DNA from: Micromonospora haikouensis
Lineage (GTDB): Bacteria; Actinomycetota; Actinomycetes; Mycobacteriales; Micromonosporaceae
Length of the DNA: 64,000 bases
NCBI RefSeq assembly: GCF_900091595.1
Contig: NZ_FMCW01000001.1
Coordinates: 95,706 to 159,705, forward strand
Direction of reading: 5' to 3'
Shown: piece by piece, positions 44,607-54,289 of the stretch
Numbering within the stretch: the first letter of the stretch is position 1
Layout of the letters: each line of letters opens with the position of its first letter
Position numbers and translations under genes: made by a program
The notes under the pieces: generated by a model
Database searches by the model: none
What the model was told of the DNA's origin: nothing
Seen by the model: the letters and a program-made list of their open reading frames with translations, nothing else

Positions 44607-45220
44607 CGAAGGTCCTGCTCGCCACCCGTAACCGCAAGAAGCTCGTCGAGCTGCAGCGGATCCTCGACGGCGCGCTCGGCGCGCACCGGGTCGCCCTGCT
44701 CGGCCTCGACGACGTCGAGGAATACCCGGAGCTGCCCGAGACCGGCCTGACCTTCGGCGAGAACGCGCTGATCAAGGCGCGGGAGGGCTGCCGGCGCACG
44801 GGCCTGCCGACCATCGCCGACGACTCCGGCCTCGCCGTGGACGCGCTCAACGGCATGCCGGGGGTGTTCAGCGCCCGCTGGTCCGGCAAGCACGGCGACG
44901 ACCGGGCCAACCTGGAGCTGGTGCTCGACCAGATCGCCGACCTGCCCGACGAGCACCGGGGCGCGTCCTTCGTCTGCACCGTGGCCCTGGTGCTGCCCGG
45001 CGGCAAGGAGCACCTGGTCGACGGCCGCCAGGCCGGTCGGCTGCTGCGCGCGCCGCGCGGCGAGGGCGGCTTCGGGTACGACCCGATCTTCCTCGGCGAC
45101 GGCCAGGACCGCACCAACGCGGAGCTGACCCCGCAGGAGAAGGACGCGATCAGCCACCGGGGCAAGGCGCTGCGCGAGCTGGCGAAGCTGGTCGCGAAGG
45201 TGCTGCCGCCGGCGGCCTGA
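44603..45220 (+). CDS. rdgB: dITP/XTP pyrophosphatase (Ham1)
   Basis: A 205-residue nucleotide pyrophosphatase: [40 protein letters not shown] and [11 protein letters not shown]...[16 protein letters not shown]. It hydrolyses dITP, ITP and XTP to monophosphates and pyrophosphate, keeping deaminated purines out of nucleic acids. It overlaps rph by four bases, as in other actinobacteria. Confidence 0.96.
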   Translation: MTKVLLATRNRKKLVELQRILDGALGAHRVALLGLDDVEEYPELPETGLTFGENALIKAREGCRRTGLPTIADDSGLAVDALNGMPGVFSARWSGKHGDDRANLELVLDQIADLPDEHRGASFVCTVALVLPGGKEHLVDGRQAGRLLRAPRGEGGFGYDPIFLGDGQDRTNAELTPQEKDAISHRGKALRELAKLVAKVLPPAA

Positions 45221-45254
45221 CGGCGGGGCGGGCGGCGGTCGGCCGGGGAGCGAC

Positions 45255-46175
45255 GTGCCTGGTGTGCTGACGGGCTTCGCCGTCATCGGTGCCGTCATCG
45301 GCGTCGGCTACCTGGTGGGCCGCCTCGGCGTGCTCGGGCCGGGGGCGTCCACCGTGCTGTCCCGGGTGGCGTTCTTCGTCGCGGCCCCGGCGCTGCTGTT
45401 CGACACGGTCGCCCACGCCGACCTGCGCGAGGTCTTCTCGGCCGCCCTGGTCGTCACGGTCGCGGGCACCACCGTCGTGGCGACGGTGTTCGTGCTGGTC
45501 GCGCGGCTGCTGTGGCGGCGTCCGGCGGCGGAGGCCACGATCGGGGCGCTCACGTCGTCGTACGTGAACGCGGCGAACATCGGCATCCCCGTCGCGGTGT
45601 ACGTCCTCGGCGACGCGTCGTTCATCGCGCCGGTCATCATGTTCCAGCTCGTCGTGATGACACCGGTCGCCTTCGCCGTGCTGGACACGGCGGTCGGTGG
45701 TCGGCGGTCGGTGGCCCGGTCGGTGGTCGCGCCGCTGGCCAATCCGGTCACGGTGGGCTGCGCCCTGGGCCTGGCCGTCAACCTGACCGGCTGGCTGCCG
45801 CCGGAGCCCGTGCTGCGGCCGGTGGAGCTGGTGGCGGCGATGGCCGTGCCCGCCGCCCTGCTGTCGTACGGGCTGTCGCTGCACGGCGCGCCCCGGCCCG
45901 GCTCCGGGGACACCGGGCGGGACGTGTGGCTGGCCGTCGCGCTGAAGACCCTGGCCCAGCCCGTCGTCGCGTACCTCGTGGCGCGGTACGCGCTGGGGCT
46001 GCCGCAGCCGACGGTGCTGGCCTGCACGGTCACGGCCGCGCTGCCGACCGCGCAGAACGTCTTCGTCTACGCGGTCCGCTACGACCGGGGCGTCGTGCTG
46101 GCCCGGGACGCGGTGCTGCTGTCCACCGTGGCGGCGGTGCCGGTCCTTATCGGCGTGGCGATCCTCGGGAGCTGA
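45255..46175 (+). CDS. AEC family transporter (auxin efflux carrier-like)
   Basis: A 306-residue membrane protein of about ten helices in two repeats. The start FAVIGAVIGVGYLVGRLGVLG and the unwound helix segment SSYVNAANIGIPVAVYVLG (N..N.G.P) are typical of AEC carriers; the second repeat has TVTAALPTAQNVFVYAVRY. It exports small organic acids or other anions by sodium- or proton-linked transport. GTG at 45255, with GGGGAG a few bases upstream. It may ride on the rph-rdgB transcript (34 bases gap). Confidence 0.85.
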   Translation: MPGVLTGFAVIGAVIGVGYLVGRLGVLGPGASTVLSRVAFFVAAPALLFDTVAHADLREVFSAALVVTVAGTTVVATVFVLVARLLWRRPAAEATIGALTSSYVNAANIGIPVAVYVLGDASFIAPVIMFQLVVMTPVAFAVLDTAVGGRRSVARSVVAPLANPVTVGCALGLAVNLTGWLPPEPVLRPVELVAAMAVPAALLSYGLSLHGAPRPGSGDTGRDVWLAVALKTLAQPVVAYLVARYALGLPQPTVLACTVTAALPTAQNVFVYAVRYDRGVVLARDAVLLSTVAAVPVLIGVAILGS

Positions 46176-46271
46176 GGCGGCGCGGGCGAGGCGGCGCGGG
46201 GCGGGGGCGGCCGGGCAAGGCGCGGGCCGGCGCGGCCAGGCGGGACGGGCGGCCGGGCGGGACGGCGACGC

Positions 46272-47810
46272 TCAGCCCAGCGGGCCGATCTGCCGCTCGA
46301 TCGCCGCCCGCAGCTCCGGCCCGGCCACCACGGCGCGGGCGGCCTCCATCAGCGGGGCGAGGAAGACGTCCGGCCCCGGCTCACCTGCGGCTCCGCCGAG
46401 CGCCGCGAGGGCCGCCCGCCCGGCCGGGGACGGCGTGAGCGGGGCGCGCAGCTGGAGGCCCCGCACGGCGGCCAGCAGCTCCACGGCGAGCAGGCTGGTC
46501 AGGTTGTCCAGCACGGTGCGCAGCTTCTTGGTCGCCGCCCAGCCCATCGACACGTGGTCCTCCTGCATGCCGCTGGTCGGCAGCGAGTCCACCGAGGCGG
46601 GCGCGGCGAGCCGGCGGTTCTCCGCGACGATCCCGGCGGCCGTGTACTGGGCGATCATCAGCCCGGAGTTGACCCCGGCGTCGGGGGAGAGGAACGCCGG
46701 CAGGTCCCGGTTGCGGGTGACGTCGAGCAGCCGGTCGACCCGCCGCTCGGCGATCGCCCCCACCTCGGCGGCGGCGATGGCCAGGAAGTCGGCGGCGAAG
46801 CCGAGCGGCGCGCCGTGGAAGTTGCCGGTCGACTCGACCCGGCCGTCGGGCAGCACGACCGGGTTGTCCACCACGGACACCAGCTCCCGGTCGGCGACCG
46901 CGCGGACGAAGTCGAGCGTGTCGCGGGCGGCCCCGGCCACCTGCGGCGCGCAGCGCATCGAGTACGCGTCCTGCACGGCGTGCGCCAGGTCGTCGCGGTG
47001 CGAGTCCATCACGGCGGAGTCCTGGAGCAGCCGGTGGATGTTCGCGGCCGACACGGACTGGCCGGGGTGCGGCCGGATCGCGTGCAGCTCCGGCAGGAAC
47101 GGCCGCTCCGAGCCGAGCATCGCCTCGATGGCCAGCGCGGCCGTCACGTCGGCCATGGTGAACAGGTGGGCCGCGTCGCGGATCGCCAGCAGCAGCATGC
47201 CGAGCATGCCGTCGGTGCCGTTGATCAGCGCGAGCCCCTCCTTCGCGGCCAGCTCGACCGGGGCCAGCCCGGCCGCGTCCAGCGCGTCGGCGGCGGGCAG
47301 GCGCTCGCCGGCCGGGCCGAGCACCCAGCCCTCGCCGAGCAGCACCAGCGCGCAGTGCGCGAGCGGGGCCAGGTCGCCGGACGCGCCGAGCGAGCCGTGC
47401 TCCGGCACCCACGGGGTGACGTCGGCGTTGAGCAGGTCCACCAGGGCCTCGGCGACGAGCGGGCGGACCCCGGAGCGGCCCAGCGCCAGCGAGCGGACCC
47501 GCAGCAGCATCATTGCCCGGACCACCTCGCGGGGCATCGGCGCGCCCACCCCGGCGGCGTGCGAGCGGATCAGCGCGTGCTGCAGCTCGGCCCGCCGATC
47601 GGGCGCGACGAACGTGTTGGCCAGGGCCCCGAACCCGGTGGAGACGCCGTACACGGGGCGGCCGGCGGCCTCGATGCCGTCCACGATGGACCGGCTGGTG
47701 GCCATCGCCGCCACGGTGGACGGGTCGAGGACGACCTTCGCGGCGCCGCGCGCCACGGCGAGCACGTCGGCGGGGGAGACCCCGGTGGGCTGGACGGTCA
47801 CGATCGACAT
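46272..47810 (-). CDS. hutH: histidine ammonia-lyase
   Basis: A 512-residue aromatic amino acid ammonia-lyase. The MIO cofactor triad Ala-Ser-Gly stands in [18 protein letters not shown] (about residue 142), and [16 protein letters not shown] provides the catalytic tyrosine loop. It removes ammonia from histidine to give urocanate, the first step of the pathway. ATG 47810 overlaps the end of hutI by 13 bases. It is the last gene of the hut operon here. Confidence 0.95.
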   Translation of the reverse strand: MSIVTVQPTGVSPADVLAVARGAAKVVLDPSTVAAMATSRSIVDGIEAAGRPVYGVSTGFGALANTFVAPDRRAELQHALIRSHAAGVGAPMPREVVRAMMLLRVRSLALGRSGVRPLVAEALVDLLNADVTPWVPEHGSLGASGDLAPLAHCALVLLGEGWVLGPAGERLPAADALDAAGLAPVELAAKEGLALINGTDGMLGMLLLAIRDAAHLFTMADVTAALAIEAMLGSERPFLPELHAIRPHPGQSVSAANIHRLLQDSAVMDSHRDDLAHAVQDAYSMRCAPQVAGAARDTLDFVRAVADRELVSVVDNPVVLPDGRVESTGNFHGAPLGFAADFLAIAAAEVGAIAERRVDRLLDVTRNRDLPAFLSPDAGVNSGLMIAQYTAAGIVAENRRLAAPASVDSLPTSGMQEDHVSMGWAATKKLRTVLDNLTSLLAVELLAAVRGLQLRAPLTPSPAGRAALAALGGAAGEPGPDVFLAPLMEAARAVVAGPELRAAIERQIGPLG

Positions 47811-48979
47811 TGCGGCACTCCGTTGTGCAGGACCTGGCGGATCAGGGGAACACCGGGCCGGTAGGCCAGGTGCAGGTGGGACGGGGCGTCGAGGACGATC
47901 AGGTCGGCCCGCGCGCCGGGCCGCAGCACCCCGACGTCGTCGCGGCGCAGCGCCCGCGCGCCCCCGGCGGTCGCGGCCCACACGGCCTCCGCCGGGGTCA
48001 TCCGCATCTCGCGTACGGCGAGCGCGACGCAGAACGGCATCGACGAGGTGTACGACGACCCGGGGTTGCAGTCGGTGGCCAGCGCCACGGTCGCGCCTGC
48101 GTCGAGCAGCCGCCGCGCGTCCGGGTACGGCGACCGGGTGGAGAACTCCGCCCCCGGCAGCAGGGTGGCCACGGTCGGCGAGCCGGCGAGCGCGTCGACG
48201 TCGGCGTCGGACAGGTGGGTGCAGTGGTCGACGCTGGCCGCGCCCAGCTCCACCCCGAGCTGCACCCCCGGGCCGGGGCCGAGCTGGTTGGCGTGCAGCC
48301 GCACCCCCAGCCCGGCGGCCTGCCCGACGGTGAGGATCGCCCGCGCGTGGTCGGCGTCGAACGCGCCCCGCTCGCAGAACACGTCGACCCAGCGGGCGTA
48401 CGGCGCGGCCGCGGCGAGCATCGGCCCGCAGACCAGGCCCACGTAGTCGTCGGGGCGGCCCGCGTACTCGGCGGGGACGACGTGCGCGCCGAGGAACGTC
48501 GTCTCGGCGGTCACCTCGGCGGCGATCCGGAGCGACCGGGCCTCGTCGGCGACGGTGAGGCCGTACCCGCTCTTGGTCTCGATCGTGGTGGTGCCCTGCC
48601 GCATCGCCTCGCCGACCAGTCGGCGCACGGTGGCCCGCAGTTGGCCGTCGGAGGCGGCGCGGGTCGCGCCGACCGTGGCGCGGATGCCCCCGCCCGTGTA
48701 CGGCTCGCCGGCCATCCGGGCGGCGAACTCGGCGGCCCGGTCCCCGGCGAAGACCAGGTGGGCGTGGCTGTCCACGAAGCCCGGCAGGACCGCGCCGCCC
48801 TGCGCGTCGACGCGGCGGTCGGCGGCGGGCGCGTAGCGCGCCGGCCCGACCCAGGCGACCCGCCCGTCCTCGATCAGCACGGCGGCGTCGCGGCGCAGGC
48901 CCAGCGGGCCGCCGTCGCCGGTGCCGGCCACGTTGGTGACCAGCTCGCCGATGTCGTCGACCAGCAGGCTGCCGATCAC
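47798..48979 (-). CDS. hutI: imidazolonepropionase
   Basis: A 393-residue amidohydrolase-fold enzyme with zinc ligands in [17 protein letters not shown] (about 67-80), H in [11 protein letters not shown] (about 175), H in LHANQLG and the catalytic D in [19 protein letters not shown] (about 315). It opens 4-imidazolone-5-propanoate to N-formimidoylglutamate. The start is GTG 48979, four-base overlap (GTGA) with the stop of hutF, which indicates translational coupling. Confidence 0.95.
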   Translation of the reverse strand: MIGSLLVDDIGELVTNVAGTGDGGPLGLRRDAAVLIEDGRVAWVGPARYAPAADRRVDAQGGAVLPGFVDSHAHLVFAGDRAAEFAARMAGEPYTGGGIRATVGATRAASDGQLRATVRRLVGEAMRQGTTTIETKSGYGLTVADEARSLRIAAEVTAETTFLGAHVVPAEYAGRPDDYVGLVCGPMLAAAAPYARWVDVFCERGAFDADHARAILTVGQAAGLGVRLHANQLGPGPGVQLGVELGAASVDHCTHLSDADVDALAGSPTVATLLPGAEFSTRSPYPDARRLLDAGATVALATDCNPGSSYTSSMPFCVALAVREMRMTPAEAVWAATAGGARALRRDDVGVLRPGARADLIVLDAPSHLHLAYRPGVPLIRQVLHNGVPQCRS

Positions 48980-50364
48980 CGGGTCACCGCCCCGATGGCG
49001 GCGCGCAGCGCGGCCGGCACGTCCACGGTCAGGTGCCGCCCGTCGGCGACGACCTGCCGGCCGTCGACGACCACCGAGGCGACGTCGGCGGCGGTCGCCG
49101 CGAAGAACGCACCGACCGGCGGCACCCCGGCGGTGCGGACGCTGTCCAGGCGCACGGTCACCAGGTCGGCGCGGGCCCCGACGGCGAGCCGGCCGGCGTC
49201 GGCCCAGCCCAGCGCGGCGTGCCCGGCCACGGTCGCGGCGGTCAGCAGCTCCGCCGGGGCGAAGTGCCCCCGGCGGCGGGTGCGCAGCCGCTCGTCCAGC
49301 TCCACCGCCCGCGCCTCCTCGAACGGGTCGACGACGGCGTGGCTGTCGCTGCCCAGGCTCAGGGCGATGCCCGCGTCGGCGAGCCGCCGCGCCGGCCCGA
49401 TCCCGTCGGCCAGGTCCCGTTCCGTGGTCGGGCAGAGGCAGACGCCGGTGCCGGCGTCGCCGAGCAGCGTCACGTCGGCGCTGGTGAGGTGGGTGGCGTG
49501 CACGGCGGTCGTGGCCGGGGTGAGCGCCCCCCGGTCGGCCAGCAGCCGGGTCGGGGTGACCCCGTGCGCGGCCCGGCAGGCGTCGTTCTCGGCCGGCTGC
49601 TCGGACAGGTGCACGTGCAGCGGCACCCCCTCGTTGCGGGCGGCGAAGGTGGCGATCTGGTCGGCCGGCACCGCCCGCACCGAGTGCAGCGCCGCCCCGA
49701 TCCGGGCGTGCGGCCGGCCCTGTCGCGCGGCGGTCAGCCGGTCGTGCCGGTCGGACCACCCGTCGACGTCGCCGTCGCCGAAGCGCCGCTGTGGGCCGGC
49801 GAGCGGCGCGCCGTCCACGGTGGCGGTCAGGTAGAGCGTGTCGAGCAGGGTGAGCCGGACGCCGGCCTGGGCGGCGGCCTCGATCAGGGCCGCGCCCATC
49901 GCGTTCGGGTCGGCGTAGCGGGCCCCGTCGGGGCCGTGGTGCAGGTAGTGGAACTCGCCGACGCAGGTGATCCCCGCGAGGGCCATCTCGGCGTACGCGG
50001 CGCGGGCCAGGGCCAGGTAGCTGTCCGGGTCGAGGCGGGCGGCCACCTCGTACATCCGGTCGCGCCAGCTCCAGAAGTCGCCCCGCCCGCCCTGTCCGCC
50101 CGGCCCGCCGTCCGCGCCCTGGGTGCGCCCGCGCAGGGCGCGGTGGAACGCGTGCGAGTGGGCGTTGGCCAGGCCGGGCAGGGTCAGCCCGGGCAGCCGT
50201 ACGGCGTCGGCCAGCACCTCGACCCCGGCGGTGGGCGCGCCGCCGGCCGACAGCGGGGCGACGGCGGTGAGCCGGCCGCCGTCGGCCTCGATCAGCACGT
50301 CGGCGGTGGGCCCGGGCCGGTCGGGCAGCCACGCGTACTCGGCGAGCCAGCGGGTGGCGGTCAT
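48976..50364 (-). CDS. hutF: N-formimidoylglutamate deiminase
   Basis: A 462-residue amidohydrolase. [22 protein letters not shown] holds the first zinc histidines, [31 protein letters not shown] the late histidine and [21 protein letters not shown] the catalytic aspartate; the ARTERDL-like stretch is typical of HutF. It converts N-formimidoylglutamate to N-formylglutamate and ammonia, so the five-enzyme route is used and a deformylase must follow. ATG 50364 lies 16 bases after the M20 amidohydrolase stop. Confidence 0.93.
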   Translation of the reverse strand: MTATRWLAEYAWLPDRPGPTADVLIEADGGRLTAVAPLSAGGAPTAGVEVLADAVRLPGLTLPGLANAHSHAFHRALRGRTQGADGGPGGQGGRGDFWSWRDRMYEVAARLDPDSYLALARAAYAEMALAGITCVGEFHYLHHGPDGARYADPNAMGAALIEAAAQAGVRLTLLDTLYLTATVDGAPLAGPQRRFGDGDVDGWSDRHDRLTAARQGRPHARIGAALHSVRAVPADQIATFAARNEGVPLHVHLSEQPAENDACRAAHGVTPTRLLADRGALTPATTAVHATHLTSADVTLLGDAGTGVCLCPTTERDLADGIGPARRLADAGIALSLGSDSHAVVDPFEEARAVELDERLRTRRRGHFAPAELLTAATVAGHAALGWADAGRLAVGARADLVTVRLDSVRTAGVPPVGAFFAATAADVASVVVDGRQVVADGRHLTVDVPAALRAAIGAVTR

Positions 50365-50380
50365 CGTCGCGCCTGTCCGG

Positions 50381-51622
50381 TCATCGGCACGTCAGCTCCG
50401 TCAGCACCCGGGCCAGGGCGGTCACCCCGGCGGCGCAGTCGGCGTCGGTGGCCGCCTCGGCGGGGGAGTGCGACACCCCGGTCGGGTTGCGCACGAACAG
50501 CATCGCCGTGGGCAGGTGCCCGGCGAGGACGCCCGCGTCGTGGCCCGCCCCGGTGGGCAGCACCGGCGCGCCGAGCAGCGCGGCGAGCCGCCCGCCGAGG
50601 TCGCCGTCGAAGCCGACCAGCGGCGTCGCCGACTCCTCGGTCACCGTCACCTCCGTGCCGTCGCGGCCGGCCCGCTCGGCGGCCTTCGCCCGGACCGCCT
50701 CGACCAGGCCGGCGACGGTCTCCGGGTCGGCGGCGCGGGCGTCCAGCCAGCCGGTCACCCGCGCCGGGATCGCGTTGGTGGCGTTCGGCTCGACCCGGAC
50801 CCGGCCCACCGTGGCGTGCGCGCCGCGCAGCCGGGCCTCCTTGTTGGCCGCGAGCACCGTGAACGCGTACGTGAGCATGGGGTCGCGGCGGTCGGCCATC
50901 CGGGTCGTACCGGCGTGGTTGCCCTCGCCGTGGAAGTCGAAGCGCCAGCGGCCGTGCGGCCAGATGGCGCTGGCGACCGCGACGGGCGCGCCCTGGTCGA
51001 CCAGCGCGCGGCCCTGCTCGACGTGCAGCTCCACGAAGCACGACCAGCCGCCGAGCAGGTCGGGGCGGGGGCCCGCCGGCCGGTCGCCCAGCGCCTCGGC
51101 CAGGCTCACCCCGTCGGCGTCGCGCAGCCCGGCCGCGCGGTCGGCGTCGAGCGCGCCGGTGAGCAGCCTCGACCCCAGGCAGGGTACGCCGAACCGGGCC
51201 CCCTCCTCCTCGGCGAACGCGGCCACCACGAGGGGCCGGGACGGGGTGACCCCGGCGGCGCGCAGCTCGTCCACGGCGAGGAACGCGCTGACGATGCCGA
51301 GCGGCCCGTCGTACGCGCCGCCGTGCGGCACCGAGTCGAAGTGGCTGCCCGTCAGCACCGCCTGCGGCGCGTCGGGCTCGCCCCAGCGGGCGAAGAGGTT
51401 GCCGTTGCCGTCCACGGTCACCGGCATGCCCCGGCGGTCGGCCTGCGCCCGGAACCAGTCGCGCAGCGCCAGCTCGGGGGCCGTGAACGCGTACCGCAGG
51501 TAGCCGCCGCTGCCGGCGTCACGCCCGATCGGCGCGATCTCGTCCCACAGCTCCCGGAACCGCCGCTCGGTGCCGTGGTGGTGGTTAGGAAGGGGCCCTT
51601 CACCTGCAGAATGCGTTAACAA
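50381..51622 (-). CDS. M20 family amidohydrolase (allantoate amidohydrolase-like), probable N-formylglutamate hydrolase of the hut pathway
   Basis: A protein of up to 413 residues with M20 metal ligands: H in [14 protein letters not shown] in [10 protein letters not shown] in [10 protein letters not shown] in [14 protein letters not shown] and H in VSHSPAE. The dimerisation region has [11 protein letters not shown]. Families named allantoate amidohydrolase or N-carbamoyl amino acid hydrolase share this. No hutG exists in the operon, so it may remove formate from N-formylglutamate. Start problem: no ATG or GTG lies near the family N-terminus ([20 protein letters not shown]); the only candidate is TTG 51622 inside repeat copy C, preceded by AGGAGGGG, and this would add about 18 repeat-encoded residues. 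Confidence 0.82.
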   Translation of the reverse strand: MLTHSAGEGPLPNHHHGTERRFRELWDEIAPIGRDAGSGGYLRYAFTAPELALRDWFRAQADRRGMPVTVDGNGNLFARWGEPDAPQAVLTGSHFDSVPHGGAYDGPLGIVSAFLAVDELRAAGVTPSRPLVVAAFAEEEGARFGVPCLGSRLLTGALDADRAAGLRDADGVSLAEALGDRPAGPRPDLLGGWSCFVELHVEQGRALVDQGAPVAVASAIWPHGRWRFDFHGEGNHAGTTRMADRRDPMLTYAFTVLAANKEARLRGAHATVGRVRVEPNATNAIPARVTGWLDARAADPETVAGLVEAVRAKAAERAGRDGTEVTVTEESATPLVGFDGDLGGRLAALLGAPVLPTGAGHDAGVLAGHLPTAMLFVRNPTGVSHSPAEAATDADCAAGVTALARVLTELTCR

Positions 51623-51637
51623 GGGGCCCCTCCTTGC
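51584..51637 (-). repeat. 54-bp palindromic element, copy C (ends hutU and precedes the amidohydrolase)
   Basis: In the gene sense: GCAAGGAGGGGCCCC, core TTGTTAACGCATTCTGC, then GAAGGGCCCCTTCCTAAC. It encodes the last residues (QGGAPC) and the stop codon (TAA at 51618-51616) of hutU. In the next frame it is open ([15 protein letters not shown]) into the amidohydrolase. Confidence 0.85.
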
Positions 51638-53313
51638 GCCTCGGCCATCGGGACGCGGACGCCGGTGCGGTCGGCGACCTCGCGGGCGGCGTCGTAGCCG
51701 GCGTCGACGTGCCGGATGACGCCCATCGCCGGGTCGTTGGTGAGCACCCGTTCGATCTTCTGCCCGGCCAGGGCGGTGCCGTCGGCGACGCAGACCTGGC
51801 CGGCGTGGATGGACCGGCCGATGCCGACCCCGCCGCCGTGGTGGATGGACACCCAGGACGCCCCGCTGGCCGTGTTGACCAGCGCGTTGAGCAGCGGCCA
51901 GTCGGCGATCGCGTCGGAGCCGTCGGCCATCGCCTCGGTCTCCCGGTAGGGGCTGGCGACGCTGCCGCAGTCGAGGTGGTCGCGGCCGATCACCACCGGC
52001 GCGGACAGCTCGCCGGAAGCGACCATCTCGTTGAACCGCACCCCGGCGCGGTCGCGCTCGCCGTAGCCGAGCCAGCAGATCCGCGCCGGCAGGCCCTGGA
52101 ACGCGACCCGCTCGCCGGCCAGCCGGATCCACCGGGCCAGCGACTCGTTCTCGGGGAACAGGTCGAGGATCGCCCGGTCGGTGGCGGCGATGTCGGCCGG
52201 GTCGCCGGAGAGCGCCGCCCAGCGGAACGGGCCCTTGCCCTCGCAGAACAGCGGCCGGATGTACGCCGGCACGAAGCCGGGGAAGTCGAACGCCCGCTCG
52301 TACCCGCCGAGGCGCGCCTCGCCCCGGATCGAGTTGCCGTAGTCGAAGACCTCCGCGCCGGCGTCGAGGAAGCCGACCATCGCCTCCACGTGCCTCGCCA
52401 TCGACGCCCGTGCCCGGTCGGTGAACTCGGCCGGCTTCGCCTTCGCGTAGTCGGGCGCGTCGGCCAGCTCCACCCCCTCCGGCACGTACGACAGCGGGTC
52501 GTGCGCGCTGGTCTGGTCGGTGACGACGTCGATCGCCACGCCCCGGCGCAGCAGCTCGGGGAAGACCGTGGCCGCGTTGCCGACGACGCCGACCGACAGC
52601 GCCCGGCGGTCCCGCTTCGCGGCGAGCACCCGCTCGACGGCGTCGTCGAGGGAGTCGGCGACCTCGTCGAGGTAGCGGTCGCGCACCCGGCGGTCCAGCC
52701 GGGACCGGTCGACGTCGACGATCAGGCACGCGCCGCCGTTCATGGTGACCGCGAGGGGCTGCGCCCCGCCCATCCCCCCGCAGCCGGCGGTGAGGGTCAG
52801 CGTGCCGGCGAGGGTGCCGTCTCCGTGCTGCTGCCCGTCGCCGCGGGCGCCGGCGAACTTCGCGGCGACGGCGGCGAACGTCTCGTAGGTGCCCTGGAGG
52901 ATGCCCTGGGTGCCGATGTAGATCCACGAGCCGGCCGTCATCTGCCCGTACATGGTCAGGCCGAGGGACTCCAGGCGGCGGAACTCCGGCCAGGTGGCCC
53001 AGTCGCCGACCAGGTTGGAGTTGGCCAGCAGCACCCGGGGGGCCCACTCGTGGGTGCGCAGGACCCCGACCGGTCGGCCGGACTGCACCAGCATCGTCTC
53101 GTCGTCGCGCAGGTCGGTGAGCGTGCGCACCAGCGCGTGGTACGACGGCCAGTCCCGCGCCGCCCGCCCGGTGCCGCCGTAGACGACCAGGTCGTCGGGG
53201 CACTCGGCCACCTCCGGGTCGAGGTTGTTCATCAGCATCCGCAGGGCGGCCTCCTGCGGCCACCCCCGGGCGGTGAGCGCGGCCCCCCGGGCGGCGCGGA
53301 CGGGCTGGGGCAT
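51616..53313 (-). CDS. hutU: urocanate hydratase
   Basis: A 565-residue urocanase: an N-terminal region beginning with [32 protein letters not shown], the NAD-binding [17 protein letters not shown] (about 175), the catalytic cysteine in [17 protein letters not shown] (about 430) and [21 protein letters not shown]+ acts as electrophile in adding water to urocanate. Its last residues (QGGAPC) and stop codon come from the repeat, so the native end has been replaced. ATG start 53313 lies 13 bases after the rpiR-type regulator stop. Confidence 0.95.
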   Translation of the reverse strand: MPQPVRAARGAALTARGWPQEAALRMLMNNLDPEVAECPDDLVVYGGTGRAARDWPSYHALVRTLTDLRDDETMLVQSGRPVGVLRTHEWAPRVLLANSNLVGDWATWPEFRRLESLGLTMYGQMTAGSWIYIGTQGILQGTYETFAAVAAKFAGARGDGQQHGDGTLAGTLTLTAGCGGMGGAQPLAVTMNGGACLIVDVDRSRLDRRVRDRYLDEVADSLDDAVERVLAAKRDRRALSVGVVGNAATVFPELLRRGVAIDVVTDQTSAHDPLSYVPEGVELADAPDYAKAKPAEFTDRARASMARHVEAMVGFLDAGAEVFDYGNSIRGEARLGGYERAFDFPGFVPAYIRPLFCEGKGPFRWAALSGDPADIAATDRAILDLFPENESLARWIRLAGERVAFQGLPARICWLGYGERDRAGVRFNEMVASGELSAPVVIGRDHLDCGSVASPYRETEAMADGSDAIADWPLLNALVNTASGASWVSIHHGGGVGIGRSIHAGQVCVADGTALAGQKIERVLTNDPAMGVIRHVDAGYDAAREVADRTGVRVPMAEAQGGAPC

Positions 53314-53326
53314 CTCGTCTCTCCTC

Positions 53327-54184
53327 TCAGCCGAGGAACAACTGGCGGCGGGCGGCGGAGGACTCGAACGCCTCCAGCCGGCGCTGGGTCTCGGCGGGCG
53401 CGGCGTCGCAGATGGCCTGAAGGACCACCATCGCCAGGGTCATCGGTGCGGTGTGCAGGTCGAACACGAGGTCGGTGCCGACGGCGGCCGGGAGCACCAC
53501 CTCGGCGTGCTCGGTCGCGGGGCTGACCGGCGAGTCGGTGATGGCCACCACCGTCAGCCCGGCGGCCCGCGCCTCGGCCAGCGCGTCGAGGGTCTCCCGG
53601 GGGTAGCGGGGCAGCACGAAGGCCAGCAGGGCGGTCGCGCCGGCCGCCGCGGCCTGCTCCAGGCGGTCGGCGAGCAGGCTGCCGCCGTCGTCGAGCACCC
53701 GCACGTCGGGGTGCACCTTGGCGGCGAAGAACGCGAAGTACGCCGCCAGCGGCGCGGCGGCCCGCAGCCCGAGCACCGGCAGGGGGCGGCTCGCGGCGAG
53801 CAGCTTGCCGACGGCGGCGATCCGGTCGGTGTCGGCAAGCTCGCCGGCCAGTCGCTCCAGGTTGGCCACCTCGGTGCCGACGGCGCGTTGCAGTTCGTTG
53901 CCGCCGCCGGAGGGCTCGCCGGCACCGGCGGCGCCGGTCAGCTCCCGCAGCCGGCGGCGCAGCGCCGGGTAGCCGTCGTGGCCGAGCGCCACGGCGAACC
54001 GGGTCACCGACGGCTGGCTGACGCCGGCCAGCTCGGCCACCTCGGCCGCCGAGAGGTACGCCGCGGCGGCGGCGTGCTGCACCAGGCTGTGCGCGATGCG
54101 CCGCTGCGTCGGGGTGAGCCGGACGCCCTGGAAGAGGTCGAGCACCCGGTCGGCGGACGCCCCGACCGTGCCTCCTTCATTCAT
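53327..54184 (-). CDS. RpiR/MurR family transcriptional regulator of the hut operon
   Basis: A 285-residue protein with an N-terminal RpiR helix-turn-helix ([41 protein letters not shown], about residues 16-57) and a C-terminal SIS domain ([46 protein letters not shown]). SIS domains usually bind phosphosugars; here, as first gene of the hut operon, the ligand is probably a pathway intermediate. ATG 54184 follows a TAGGGT -10 by six bases. The dyad TGAAAGTTTTCA fills the spacer between its -10 and -35, so it is probably self-repressing. Confidence 0.88.
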   Translation of the reverse strand: MNEGGTVGASADRVLDLFQGVRLTPTQRRIAHSLVQHAAAAAYLSAAEVAELAGVSQPSVTRFAVALGHDGYPALRRRLRELTGAAGAGEPSGGGNELQRAVGTEVANLERLAGELADTDRIAAVGKLLAASRPLPVLGLRAAAPLAAYFAFFAAKVHPDVRVLDDGGSLLADRLEQAAAAGATALLAFVLPRYPRETLDALAEARAAGLTVVAITDSPVSPATEHAEVVLPAAVGTDLVFDLHTAPMTLAMVVLQAICDAAPAETQRRLEAFESSAARRQLFLG

Positions 54185-54190
54185 GGCCCG

Positions 54191-54219
54191 ACCCTATGCA
54201 TGAAAACTTTCAGGGGCAA
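54191..54219 (-). promoter_or_regulatory. hut operon promoter with embedded operator
   Basis: On the minus strand: TTGCCC (54214-54219) as -35, 17 bases, TAGGGT (54191-54196) as -10, six bases, ATG. The spacer contains the dyad TGAAAGTTTTCA (54201-54212; arms TGAAA/TTTCA), the likely site of the RpiR-type regulator. Confidence 0.6.
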
Positions 54220-54289
54220 CCCCGCGACGGCCTCCCGCGTCGTGCCGCCTCGGTACTATCCGCACGGCGGGTGAACAGAGGAGTGGGGC

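Noticed and set aside
50381..53263. A single 960-codon frame covering hutU and the amidohydrolase
   Set aside because: Only the part after the repeat has M20 character; the rest is the shifted frame of hutU. The fusion would need read-through from a shadow start.
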